Notes: generated by a model not told the origin, from the letters alone. Counted from the first letter of the stretch, positions 33,198-42,220 are shown. The stretch is DNA of 54,462 bases from Clostridiales bacterium (GCA_012521555.1 JAAYMC010000032.1:1-54462); one strand, 5' to 3'. Translations and numbers: made by a program.

Positions 33198-33562
33198 AAC
33201 ACTACCTCTCACTTCACTCAATATTTAGCGGGTGTTTAAGACAAACCCACCGCTCTGACGCGCTCTCGCGGTGAACCTGCCTTAAGCACCCAATAACCGA
33301 AGCGCGCTGCCGCACTTCGTTTATTTTTAAACGATATTATCAAAGAATTGCCAAGTTGTAAATGGTATGCCGCTACGGATAAGCGGCGGAAAATACAAAA
33401 AACATACTTCAGGCGCGTACCAAAATTCCCGTATATCGTCTCATTCCCGTAAGGATGTGAAAAACGGCGCAAAAACGACCCAACAGTCAGGGAGCACTGA
33501 AAATTTGCAGCGGAGCGTTCAGGCGCCGGATATCCGGCGGGAATTTCAAAAGACAAAGCGCC
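33198..33562. other. 365-bp intergenic region upstream of the oxidoreductase
   Basis: No convincing gene. On the minus strand a possible promoter, TTGGCA with TTTAAA 17 bp on, lies within 33320-33360. The palindrome CGCCGGATATCCGGCG near 33528-33543 could end transcription from the NTP-transferase gene. A 106-codon open frame here has no family features. Confidence 0.4.
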
Positions 33563-34672
33563 CTAAACCGCCTCCGGCGGCGTGACGCCGTACTCTTCTT
33601 TCAGCCGGCGCGCGATGTCCATCGCGGCGGCGATGCGGCGGCAAGCGTTTTCGAGCGCCTCGGGGCTTCCCGCAAAGCGCTCCTGAGCGCGGCGCAGGGT
33701 TTCGTCAAGCGGGACGATTTTGTCCTCCCGCACGAGCTTGTCCGCAAGGTAGAGGAGGGCGGCCTCGTCCGGCGCAAAAGGCAGGCCCTCCGGGCGGTCC
33801 ATGTGCTGCGCGATAAGGACGGCGGCGTCCGGATACCCGAGGGAAAGCAGATACTTTGCCGCCGCGGCGGCGTGATCGGGCTCGGAGCGGAGCATGTCGT
33901 GCAAAAGGGCCGCGGCGGAAAGGAGGTTTTCGTCAATCAAAATGCCGCGCGCTTTGAGCTGCCGCGCCATGCCAAGCGCCGCGGCGCGGACGGCAAGGCT
34001 GTGGCGGAGCACGCGCTCCGGCGCGCCCGCTTCCCTGAGCAGGGCATGGCACTGTGCCTCCGTCGGATACGTCGGCAGTCCGAGGTATTGAAGGAGCGCG
34101 GCGAAGTCCTGCGGCGTGTCCATGTCAAGCGCCGCGCCGCGGTCCGGGACAGGCAGGTCTGCTGACGGGTACGCCTTAAGATACCCCTGCATCCCCCCGG
34201 GGCCTGCATAGCTTTGAATGTCCCTGACAAAGGCCGCGGGGATGAGCGGCGGGTGGCCGCGCGTCCCATTGTAGACGGGGCGGACAACGGCGGGGGACTT
34301 TAGCTCCCTGTATGCCTTCAGCAGAGCGGAGAGCGTTCGGGCGGAGACGGCGCAGCAGTCGACGGGCAGCAGGAAAAACGCGTCGGTCTCTTCCGGGAGC
34401 GCCGCAGCGGCCGCCTGCACCGAGGTGAACATCCCCTCTTCGTAGCGCGGGTTGTACACGGCGCGCTCATGCGGGAGGGCAAGGCGATGAAGCTCCGCTT
34501 CAACCCTTTCGCGCGCGTGCCCGGTGACGACGAGGGTAAAGTCCACGCCCGCGGCGCGCCCGAGGCGCAGCGTGCGGGAAAGGGCGCTCTCGCCGCCGAC
34601 GGGCAAAAGCGGCTTTAACACGCCCATGCGGCTGGACAGCCCGGCCGCCAGTATCACAAGTGCCGTTTTCAT
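33563..34672 (-). CDS. MobA/MocA-like NTP transferase fused to HD domain (DVU_1551-type)
   Basis: A 369-aa two-domain protein. Residues 1-190 are a nucleotidyltransferase like MobA/MocA: LAAGLSSRMGVLKPLLPVGG with later LPVDCCAV and GTRGHPPLIP. Residues 215-340 form an HD domain with histidine in LRHSLAVRA, HD in LLHDMLRSEPDH and a late Asp in LADKLVRED. MocA makes molybdopterin cytosine dinucleotide, the usual cofactor of xanthine-oxidase enzymes such as the one encoded next. The HD part may hydrolyse a nucleotide or phosphate ester. The start ATG follows GGGGAGG. Likely the first gene of the module. Confidence 0.8.
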   Translation of the reverse strand: MKTALVILAAGLSSRMGVLKPLLPVGGESALSRTLRLGRAAGVDFTLVVTGHARERVEAELHRLALPHERAVYNPRYEEGMFTSVQAAAAALPEETDAFFLLPVDCCAVSARTLSALLKAYRELKSPAVVRPVYNGTRGHPPLIPAAFVRDIQSYAGPGGMQGYLKAYPSADLPVPDRGAALDMDTPQDFAALLQYLGLPTYPTEAQCHALLREAGAPERVLRHSLAVRAAALGMARQLKARGILIDENLLSAAALLHDMLRSEPDHAAAAAKYLLSLGYPDAAVLIAQHMDRPEGLPFAPDEAALLYLADKLVREDKIVPLDETLRRAQERFAGSPEALENACRRIAAAMDIARRLKEEYGVTPPEAV

Positions 34673-34746
34673 GCGCACCTCCCCGGTCTGAGCGCGGCGC
34701 TTAAATTATTCATGCGCGATTGCGGGGAAATCATACTTCTTTTGCT

Positions 34747-37700
34747 TTACTTCGACTTGAGGAGCAGGACGCGGTAGAGCACCGTCGCCATTTCCGCGCG
34801 GGAGATGGAGCTGCGCGGGTTGAGCTTCCCGTCCGAGCCGTTGATCACGCCCGCCGCGACGAGCGCCTGCGCGGCCTCTACGGCGTAATCGGCGATTTTA
34901 TCGGCGTCGGCAAACTGCGACAGCGAGCCTTTGTTCGTCGGCAGCTTGATGCCGAGCACGTCGGCCGTTTTCTTGAGGATGACCATCGCGTCCTGCCGCG
35001 TGAGGGCGGCGTTGGGATGGAAATACCCGCCGGAACCCTGGATGATCCCGAGCGCTTTTGCGGCGACGACGGCCGCGTAATAGTACGCGCCGGGCTGCAC
35101 GTCCGGGAACGAGGAGGAGCCGCCGGACAGCTCAAACGCGCGGGCGACCATCAGAACGAAGTCGGCGCGGGTGATGGATTTGTTGGGGTTGAACTTGCCG
35201 TTGCCGGTGCCGAGGACGACGCCGACGTCCGCGAGGAAGGCGATGGGGTCGGCGGCCCACGGGTAGCCGCCGATGTCGTCAAACGGCGCGGCGGAGCCGA
35301 CGTAGACGGTCAGGTGGCCGGCGTAGGCCGTCCCGTCCGCGGCGTACGCGTCAAAGGAGATGGCGACGGTGCCGGAGCCGAAGTTTGCCGCCGGCACGAA
35401 GACGACGCCGGAGAGATTCGGCGAGCCGGTCAGCAGGTAGCGCGTCGTGTCGCTGACAAGCGTGCCCGGGGACGAGGGGGAGATATACCCGGTGCACAGC
35501 CGCCCCTCATAGGAGGAGGGCGGCGTGAAGCGCACGCCGGCGAGGATCTGGCCCGTCGCCCGCAGGAAGGCGGCGCGGAAGGCGTCCGCGTTCATCGGCA
35601 TGGGCGCGCCGGGCTGCGCGTGCGCGGACAGGCGGATATACGCGCGCCCGAACTCCTCGCCGCGGCCGACGAGGAATTTCAGTTTCCCCGTATAGCTTGT
35701 TCCCGCCTGCGAGGTGGCGGTGAAGGCGACGTCAATCGTGCCGCTGAAATTCTCCGCGGGCACGAAATAGATGTCGGAAATCGACGGGGAGTCGTAGACC
35801 ATGTATTTCGTGTTCGATTTTACCGCCGTACCCTTGCCCGTGGCGGGGCTGTAGGTCTCGTAAAGCGTGCCGGCTGTCTTGGCCGGCGGGGTAAACGTGA
35901 CGTAGGAGAGGATGGAGCCCGTCGCCGCCGTGAAGGCCGAGGTGAAATCGCCGGCTCTTAAGCGCACGTAGCCGTTTGTGTTGACGGAATAGCAGACGTT
36001 GCCGCCTTCGCTTTCCACCACGAACACGACGAGCCTGCCGTAATAGCTCTCGTTTTTCGTTGAACGGGCGTGGTAGTTGTATGTGACGGTGCCGGTAAAG
36101 CCGGTGTTCGGGACGAACGTCGTGCGCGACAGGAGCGGGGCGGCGTACAGGTACAGCCGCGTGCCCGTCGTCACGACGGAGCCGTACTGCCCCGGCCCGA
36201 TGTAGCCGGTGTAGAGCGCCGCGTTTGTGGAGGTGTTCGTAAACTGGATGCTCTCCAGCTCCTTGCCCGTGGCCGTTTTGAACGCGGAGCGGAACGCCTC
36301 GGCGTCAAGGTCAAGGGGGGCGTTTTTGTCCGCGACAAGGACGACGGTGCCGCCGGCGTTGCGGTATACGATCACGGTCACTTTGCCCGACACGCGCACG
36401 CCGCTGTCGCTAAACGCCGTGTAGGTGAACACGCACGTGCCGTAGAAATCGGCGGCGGGGACGAACGTGACCTGCGCCAGCGACGGCGAGCGCCCATAGT
36501 AGTACTTTGAGGACGCCGTGACGGCCGTGCCGGTCTTTTTCAGGAGGTTGTAGTTGTAATAGAGCGTGCCCTGCTCCTTATTCGGCAGGGTGAAGGTGAC
36601 GTAGGAGAGGGACGCACCCGTCGCCGACAAGAGCGCCTCGCGGAAATCGTCCACCCGGAAGGTGACGGGGACGCCCGTGTCCGTCATGTACATAAGGTCC
36701 TCCCCTTCGGAGAAGGGGACGGTGTACAGCGCCGGGGCGGCCCAGTCGGCCGTTTTGATTACGCGGTCGGCCGTGAGGGTCCAGCTGAATGTAATCGAAT
36801 CGCTCGTCGAGGTGCTGTTTGAGGCGATGCGCAGCTGGCCCGCATAACTGAAGGGGATGATGGCGCCGACTTTGAGCGCCGTCTCCGCGGCGATGGCGGG
36901 GTAGGAGCCGTCCTCCGCCTTCGGCAGGGCCTCGGCGAGGTAAAGGTAGCCGTCCTTCGTGGGGGGAATCTGCGTGATTTTCAGGTACGTCGGCGTGACG
37001 GCGCCCTGCAGTTCGGAGGTGATTTTGTACTTAAAGTGCGACGCTGCGACGCTGTGGACGCCGCCCTTGCCGAGGGAAGTGGGGGAGACGTAGTCTTCCA
37101 GCTCGAGCGCGATGGAGTGCACCGTAATCGTGCCGGATGTGACGGCCGTCTTGCCGCCGGCCGTCTGCACCTGCCACGTAAAGCCGGCCGTGCCGCTTAC
37201 AGTGGCGTTGAACTCAAGGAAGCGCACGTCGCTTGCCGGAATCGTCACGGCCGTGCCGGTGCGCATGGCGCTGCCCTTATACAGCCACGTCCCGGCGGAC
37301 GTTTTCTGCGGTGTGAAGATGACGGCGTCGACGGGGATGTTGTACAGCTCGCAGCGGCTTGAAAAGTCTTCGAGCCGGAAGGTGAAAAGGCGCTCCTTCG
37401 TCACGTCAAGCTCGATTGGGCCGCTGGCCTTCGGGGTGGTGTAGGACGAAATCGTGAGCGTGGCGACGGCGCCGACGGGCGCCGATGTATCGCCCCCGGC
37501 GAAGGCCTTCACGTCGAAGGAGACGACGCCCGTATTCGTCGCGGAGAAGGCCAGCCGCCCGGCGTCGAGCGCTTCAATCGGAATCGTCTCGCCGAACGTG
37601 TAGAGGCTCCCGTCCAGCAAAAGCGTGCCGAAGACCGGGTTGGAGCCGAAGATGGCGATGTGCGTGAGCGGCGCGCCGTCGTTTTGCTGATAGAGGTCGC

Positions 37701-38256
37701 GGATGTCCTTTGCGGGGATGGCCTTCGTCGTGCCCGTCTGGACGGGCACGTCCGCCGTCCCGTAGAACGTGGCGGCGACGGGGTCCGCGCGCCGGGCGTA
37801 GAGACGGTAGGTGACGGAGCGCTTATCGTCGGTCGGACTGTCCTCGCTGCGGCGGTATGTAATAAGCAGACTGGCGTAAGAACTCTCGTCTCCGACGACC
37901 GCCTTGCCCGACAGCTGGAGGACGATGTCTTTATACCCCGAGGCGTAGTCCGGCGAAAGGCCGGATGTAAAGTCAATTCCCGTCCCGGCAAAGCGGTACG
38001 GCACAGTGAAAATGACGTCATGTCCGGATATAACGCCTTTGATAACGTCCTTGCCGATTATGTAATCCAGGGAGACGAGGATGTTGTCCCCTTCCGCCTC
38101 CTCCGCCGCGGCATGCGGCACGATGGTCAGGAGCATGAGCGCCGCGAGCAGGAGCGAAAGGCTCCTTCCCGCGAGCCGGCTCAGGGCGGGCGGTTTTATA
38201 ACGGAAAGAGCAAAACCGCGCGGGCGCGCCGGTTTGCAGTCTGTGTGTCTTTTCAC
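34747..38256 (-). CDS. S-layer-homology surface protein with repeated modules
   Basis: A secreted protein of about 1169 aa. The N-terminus is basic, then LSLLLAALMLLTIVPHAAAEE, a signal peptide with AxA cleavage site. Four or five modules of about 115 residues follow. Each has an FxxAFxxATG start, a F(T/V)PP core, a TGTAV(K/T) turn, a SP(S/N)LSxxxFVPAxxFxGT block and an end strand ahead of G(K/H)L. Three SLH repeats close the protein (FLADVGVVLGTGNGKFNPNKSITRADF; two more with LGIIQGS and AGVINGS), binding it to cell-wall polymer. The GTG at 38256 fits GGAGG spacing; ATG 38262 is an alternative. Role unknown; adhesion or S-layer decoration is likely. Confidence 0.8.
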   Translation of the reverse strand: MKRHTDCKPARPRGFALSVIKPPALSRLAGRSLSLLLAALMLLTIVPHAAAEEAEGDNILVSLDYIIGKDVIKGVISGHDVIFTVPYRFAGTGIDFTSGLSPDYASGYKDIVLQLSGKAVVGDESSYASLLITYRRSEDSPTDDKRSVTYRLYARRADPVAATFYGTADVPVQTGTTKAIPAKDIRDLYQQNDGAPLTHIAIFGSNPVFGTLLLDGSLYTFGETIPIEALDAGRLAFSATNTGVVSFDVKAFAGGDTSAPVGAVATLTISSYTTPKASGPIELDVTKERLFTFRLEDFSSRCELYNIPVDAVIFTPQKTSAGTWLYKGSAMRTGTAVTIPASDVRFLEFNATVSGTAGFTWQVQTAGGKTAVTSGTITVHSIALELEDYVSPTSLGKGGVHSVAASHFKYKITSELQGAVTPTYLKITQIPPTKDGYLYLAEALPKAEDGSYPAIAAETALKVGAIIPFSYAGQLRIASNSTSTSDSITFSWTLTADRVIKTADWAAPALYTVPFSEGEDLMYMTDTGVPVTFRVDDFREALLSATGASLSYVTFTLPNKEQGTLYYNYNLLKKTGTAVTASSKYYYGRSPSLAQVTFVPAADFYGTCVFTYTAFSDSGVRVSGKVTVIVYRNAGGTVVLVADKNAPLDLDAEAFRSAFKTATGKELESIQFTNTSTNAALYTGYIGPGQYGSVVTTGTRLYLYAAPLLSRTTFVPNTGFTGTVTYNYHARSTKNESYYGRLVVFVVESEGGNVCYSVNTNGYVRLRAGDFTSAFTAATGSILSYVTFTPPAKTAGTLYETYSPATGKGTAVKSNTKYMVYDSPSISDIYFVPAENFSGTIDVAFTATSQAGTSYTGKLKFLVGRGEEFGRAYIRLSAHAQPGAPMPMNADAFRAAFLRATGQILAGVRFTPPSSYEGRLCTGYISPSSPGTLVSDTTRYLLTGSPNLSGVVFVPAANFGSGTVAISFDAYAADGTAYAGHLTVYVGSAAPFDDIGGYPWAADPIAFLADVGVVLGTGNGKFNPNKSITRADFVLMVARAFELSGGSSSFPDVQPGAYYYAAVVAAKALGIIQGSGGYFHPNAALTRQDAMVILKKTADVLGIKLPTNKGSLSQFADADKIADYAVEAAQALVAAGVINGSDGKLNPRSSISRAEMATVLYRVLLLKSK

Positions 38257-38349
38257 GGTCATGCCTCCGTCCACGTCGTGATGGGTTCTATTTACTGCGT
38301 AATTTCATTCTACTATACATTTATCGGATAAAAAAGCCTTCGCTTGAAA

Positions 38350-38387
38350 AAACAGGCACATCGCTCGGATGTGCCTGTTTCTGCCTG
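38350..38387. terminator. Terminator after the Zn/Cd ATPase
   Basis: Perfect 12-bp stem AAACAGGCACAT/ATGTGCCTGTTT with a 7-base loop. On the minus strand a T-rich tract follows, ending the cadA-type transcript before the S-layer gene. Confidence 0.8.
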
Positions 38388-38395
38388 TTTTTTTC

Positions 38396-40573
38396 CTATT
38401 TCGGGCGGCGCAGGGCGCGCATGGCGTTTATGATGGCGATGATGGACACGCCCACGTCCCCGAAGACGGCCCCCCACATCGTCGCAACGCCGAAGGCGCT
38501 CAGAACAAGGAGGACGCCCTTGACCGCAAGGGAGAAGGCGATGTTTTGCGCCACGATGCGCCGCGTCCTGCGCGCGATGACGACGGCGTCGGCGATTTTT
38601 TTCGGCTCGTCCGTCATGAGCACCACGTCCGCCGCCTCGATGGACGCGTCGGAGCCCAGGGCGCCCATGGCGATGCCGACGTCGGCGATGGCGAGGACGG
38701 GCGCGTCGTTGATGCCGTCTCCCACGTACATGAGCGCGCCGGCGCTCTCCTTTTTCAGCCGCTCGATGTGCTCGACCTTCTGGTCGGGCAGGAGCTCCGC
38801 GTACACGGCGCCGATGCCGAGCTCCTTTGCCGCCGCTTCCGCCGCGGCGCGCGTGTCGCCCGTCAGGAGGGCCGTTTTTTCAATGCCGAGGCGCTTTAGG
38901 CGCGCGATGGCCTCCTTGCTGTCGGGCTTGAGCGTGTCGGAGACGACAAGGCGCCCGGCGTATCTGCCGCCTACCGCGATGTAGACGGCGCTGCCCGCCG
39001 CTTCGGCGCGCTCGAAGGCGACGCCCTCGCGCTCTAAGAGGCGGGCGTTGCCCGCGAGGACGACGGCGCCGTCGATGACCGCGCGCACGCCGTGGCCCGC
39101 CGTCTCTTCGGCCCGCTCGATGCGGGCGGGGTCTGTGTCCTTCCCGTACGCGGCGAGGACGGAGCGGGCGACGGGGTGCCCGGAGACGCTCTCGGCGTGC
39201 GCGGCGATGTCGAGAAGGCGCTCTTTTGTCATGCCCTCGGACGGGGCGATTTCCGTGACGGAAAACGCGCCGCGGGTGAGCGTGCCCGTCTTGTCGAACA
39301 CCGCGGTGGTCACGCGCGCGAGGGCGTCGAGGTAATTGCCGCCTTTGACGAGGATGCCGTCCCGGGAAGCGCCGCCGATGCCGCCGAAGTAGCTCAGGGG
39401 CACGGAGATGACGAGCGCGCAGGGGCAGGAGACGACGAGGAACATGAGCGCGCGGCGCAGCCACGTCCCGAACGCCGCGCCGGGGATGAGCAGGGGCGGG
39501 AGGACGGCCAGCAGCACCGCCGCGCCGACGACGGCGGGCGTGTAGTACCGGGCAAAGCGCGTGATGAAGCCCTCCGCCTTCGATTTGCGGCTTGAGGCCG
39601 TCTCGACAAGCTCAAGGATTTTCGACACCGTCGACTCGCCGAAGGGCTTCGTGACGGTGATGGTGAGCACGCCGCTTAAGTTAATCGACCCGGCGAGGGC
39701 CATATCGCCCGGGGCGACGTCCCGCGGGAGGGACTCGCCCGTGAGGGCCGACGTGTCAAGCTGGGAAAACCCGTCCGAGACGGTGCCGTCGAGCGGGATT
39801 TTCTCGCCGGGGCGCACGACGATGAGGGAGCCGACTTCGACCTTCTCCGCCGCCGTGCGCACGACGCCCGCGTCCGTTTTGACGTTCGCGAAGTCGGGGC
39901 GGATGTCCATGAGGGCGGCGATGGAGCGGCGGGAGCGGTCCACCGCGAAGTGCTCGAAGGCCTCGCCGATCTGGTACAGCAGCATGACCGCCACCGCCTC
40001 GGGGTAGTCCCCGATGGCAAAGGCGCCGAGAGAGGCGACGCTCATGAGGAAGTTTTCGTTGAAGACCTCGCCGCGGGCGATGTTTTTCGCCGCGCGGAGT
40101 AGGATTTCCCCGCCGATGAGCAGGTACGCCGCGAGAAAGACTACCAGCCGCGCCGCGCCCGGCATGAAAAACCCCGCTATGTAGAGGACAATGCCGGCAA
40201 TTTTCAGGGCGTTCTGGCGGAGAAAGCCCAAAGTGCCCTCGCGGCCCGGGGCGGTGTTGTCGTGCGGATGGGCGCCCGTGCGTCCGGCGCTTTCGCAGGC
40301 GCAGCCCGCGCAGCAGGCTTTGGGGCCTTCCGGCGCGGCGCTTCGCTGCGTCATCACAACGTCCGGCTCGATGCGCCGGACGATGGACGCGGCGGCGTCC
40401 TCGACGCGGGGGAGGGCGGGGCCGTCCGCCTCGAGGGTGAGCACGGACGTGACGAAATCCAGCTCGGCCTGCCTGACGTCAGGCAGCTTGCTGATTTCGC
40501 GGACGATTTTATCGGCGCAGTTTGCGCAGCTTAAACCCTGGAGCAGATACTGCTTCCTGACAGACGTGTTCAT
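38396..40573 (-). CDS. cadA: Zn/Cd/Pb-exporting P1B-type ATPase
   Basis: A 725-aa heavy-metal pump. The N-terminal HMA domain has GLSCANC (Cys16, Cys19), followed by a Cys/His-rich linker (CCAGCACESAGRTGAHPHDN). The core shows SCPCAL in the membrane, DKTGTLT, and [11 protein letters not shown]. The last membrane segment has FGDVG, where the aspartate marks the Zn/Cd group and not the copper group. It exports Zn, Cd or Pb. ATG 40573 follows AGAGGCGA; codons upstream lack a site. A 26-bp operator shared with the repressor gene lies 24 bp upstream of the start, so derepression by metal is expected. Confidence 0.87.
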   Translation of the reverse strand: MNTSVRKQYLLQGLSCANCADKIVREISKLPDVRQAELDFVTSVLTLEADGPALPRVEDAAASIVRRIEPDVVMTQRSAAPEGPKACCAGCACESAGRTGAHPHDNTAPGREGTLGFLRQNALKIAGIVLYIAGFFMPGAARLVVFLAAYLLIGGEILLRAAKNIARGEVFNENFLMSVASLGAFAIGDYPEAVAVMLLYQIGEAFEHFAVDRSRRSIAALMDIRPDFANVKTDAGVVRTAAEKVEVGSLIVVRPGEKIPLDGTVSDGFSQLDTSALTGESLPRDVAPGDMALAGSINLSGVLTITVTKPFGESTVSKILELVETASSRKSKAEGFITRFARYYTPAVVGAAVLLAVLPPLLIPGAAFGTWLRRALMFLVVSCPCALVISVPLSYFGGIGGASRDGILVKGGNYLDALARVTTAVFDKTGTLTRGAFSVTEIAPSEGMTKERLLDIAAHAESVSGHPVARSVLAAYGKDTDPARIERAEETAGHGVRAVIDGAVVLAGNARLLEREGVAFERAEAAGSAVYIAVGGRYAGRLVVSDTLKPDSKEAIARLKRLGIEKTALLTGDTRAAAEAAAKELGIGAVYAELLPDQKVEHIERLKKESAGALMYVGDGINDAPVLAIADVGIAMGALGSDASIEAADVVLMTDEPKKIADAVVIARRTRRIVAQNIAFSLAVKGVLLVLSAFGVATMWGAVFGDVGVSIIAIINAMRALRRPK

Positions 40574-40596
40574 GAGTCGCCTCTTTCTCTCGTTAT

Positions 40597-40622
40597 TTGA
40601 ACAATTGAGCAAACTTTCAACT
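40597..40622 (-). promoter_or_regulatory. CadC-type operator upstream of the Zn/Cd ATPase
   Basis: A 26-bp site that on the minus strand starts AGTTGAA and ends TGTTCAA. It matches the site at 41245-41270 at 20 of 26 positions. Both have the spaced TTGAA/TTCAA half-sites known for SmtB/CadC/CzrA operators. The remaining 40623-40861 is GC-rich with no gene. Confidence 0.65.
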
Positions 40623-40861
40623 ATTAGTGTAAAAATAAAGGCGCGGCACAACAGCTTGGGGGACATATCTGCCGCCGCGCGCCCGGCTTCTGCCCGACGC
40701 GGCGAGGCGGATTAAGATGCTCAGCGAACCGTTGCGGCCATAAGCGGGGCCGCCGCCGCGTTGCGGCATAAGCGTGGCATCGCGCGCCGCCGGGGGGACG
40801 GTTGAAGCGGCCGGCACTGAAACCGGCGGAAGCCGTCAGCCGCGGCAGGCCGCCGCGCGCG

Positions 40862-41227
40862 TCACTCGAGGACGTGGAGGAGGCCCTGGTCGAAGATGGT
40901 GGAGACGTGGCCGTCGGCGAGGGAGTAGTAGACGACCTTGCCCTCGCGCCTGTTTTTCACCAGCTTGGCCTGCTTGAGCACGCGCAGCTGGTGGGAGATG
41001 GAGGACTTCGTCATGCCGAGGAGGACGGCGATGTCGCACACGCACATCTCCGACTGGGACAGGGCGCACAGGATTTTCACGCGCGTCGTGTCCGCGAAGA
41101 CCTTGAACAGGTCGGACAGGTCCATCAGGTGCTCTTCCGCTGGCATAAAGCGGCGCACGCGTTCGACGACGTCCTCGTGGATGCAGGTGCAGTCGCAGCG
41201 ATCCACTTCAGGCTCAAACACCGTCAC
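40862..41227 (-). CDS. cadC: ArsR/SmtB-family metal-sensing repressor, CadC-like
   Basis: A 121-aa winged-helix repressor. Both known metal sites are visible. The thiolate site has Cys62 and Cys64 in EMCVCD plus an N-terminal CDCTC (11-15). The interfacial zinc site has Asp105, His107, His118 and Glu121 at the C-terminus. The pair matches Staphylococcus CadC, which senses Cd, Pb, Bi and Zn. The start is GTG 41227, 5 bases after GGAGGTGG; the frame is open upstream but would run through the operator and promoter. A matching operator precedes the ATPase, so it controls itself and the pump. Confidence 0.85.
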   Translation of the reverse strand: MTVFEPEVDRCDCTCIHEDVVERVRRFMPAEEHLMDLSDLFKVFADTTRVKILCALSQSEMCVCDIAVLLGMTKSSISHQLRVLKQAKLVKNRREGKVVYYSLADGHVSTIFDQGLLHVLE

Positions 41228-41244
41228 GTTTTCCACCTCCACGA

Positions 41245-41296
41245 TTGAACAGTTGATTACATATTCAACTGTACAACCCATTATACGCTTTGTCAA
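41245..41296 (-). promoter_or_regulatory. cadC promoter and operator
   Basis: On the minus strand TATAAT lies at 41285-41280; TTGACA at 41296-41291 is 17 bp from an alternative -10, TACAGT. The 26-bp operator (41245-41270) overlaps the region just after the -10. Either arrangement lets bound repressor block transcription. Confidence 0.6.
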
Positions 41297-41324
41297 GAGG
41301 GAATGCCACAATTTTTCCCGTTTT

Positions 41325-41356
41325 TGCGAAAAAAACTGGGCCGCAAAACGGCCCGG
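41325..41356 (-). terminator. Terminator upstream of cadC on the minus strand
   Basis: Stem GGGCCG/CGGCCC (41338-41343 with 41349-41354) followed on the minus strand by a T-rich run. It would stop transcripts coming from tcdA and the repeat region. Confidence 0.5.
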
Positions 41357-41362
41357 ATATAT

Positions 41363-42220
41363 ATTGAACGCAGATTCAATGAAGATGCTCCCGCTCGTAA
41401 CAGGAAAAAACGCGCGTAACGCCGCGCGACGAAGCGGCTTGCGCCCCGCGCCGCCGCGCTAATATTGAAAATCGCGTGATGAATGCGGGCAGGGCGGCGC
41501 ATACGGCGCTTTGTAAAGCGGTTGCGCTCACGCCGTCGCGCGCTATGGTTGTAGGCTGCGGGCTGGATGCGGGCGGGATTGCAGACGGCGCTTTGCAATA
41601 AACCGCGCAAGCGGGAAGTTGCGGGTGGATAACTGGCGGGAGACGGCACCTTCTCCGCGCCGCCGCGCGCTAGAGCGAAATATTGAGGGCTGGATGCGGG
41701 CAGGGGGCGCAGACGAAGCTTTACAATAAAACCGCACGCTCCGTACCGCCGCGCGCTCAAGCGGAGGGCGGGGTGGATGCGGTCGGTGGAGCGCTGTTGG
41801 CGCTTTGCAATACAGCCGCGCGTCCCGCGCCGCCGCGAGCTCGTGCAGGTTGCGGGGGCGATGCGGGCGGGGGTCGGACTTTCTTCATAGCGCCTCGCGC
41901 TTATGCCTAATGCGGAATGGGCGGGGCAGGGGGCGTAACGGCGCGCTTTGCAAACCACGCGCCTTGCGTTGCCGCGCGCCAAAGCGGAAGGTTGTAGGGT
42001 GGATACGGGCAGGGCGGCACATACTGTGCATAGCAATAGAGCCGCGCTCCGCGCCGCCGCGCGCTGCCGCAGGACAAGCGTTAAGACGCCGCCTTAATCC
42101 GCAGGAGTATCGCGGGCGGAAGCCGCCTTATGCGAAACACTTCGCCGCGCCGCATATTGTCAGAAAGGGCGGGAGCCGCCTTAGAAACGGCGGAAATATA
42201 AATTGAATGAAGATTCAATT
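41363..42220. repeat. 858-bp repeat-filled element bounded by TTGAA palindromes
   Basis: The left edge is TTGAACGCAGATTCAA (41364-41379) and the right edge TTGAATGAAGATTCAA (42204-42219), the latter overlapping the tcdA stop. Between them about six imperfect units of 80-110 bp repeat. Anchors are (T)GGATGCGGGC at about 41484, 41563, 41690, 41773, 41861 and 42000, and CGCTTTGCAATA shortly after each. Each unit also carries CGCCGCCGCGCGCT. There is no gene, no transposase and no spacer pattern of CRISPR type. It may be a non-autonomous mobile element or a structured intergenic repeat. Confidence 0.6.

Noticed and set aside
33236-33556. 106-codon minus-strand open frame upstream of the oxidoreductase
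   Set aside because: No family resemblance and no ribosome site; it occupies the promoter region of the oxidoreductase.
41293-42036. 247-codon minus-strand open frame in the 41-42 kb gap
   Set aside because: Entirely within imperfect DNA repeats; Arg/Ala/Pro-rich with no family features and overlaps the cadC promoter.
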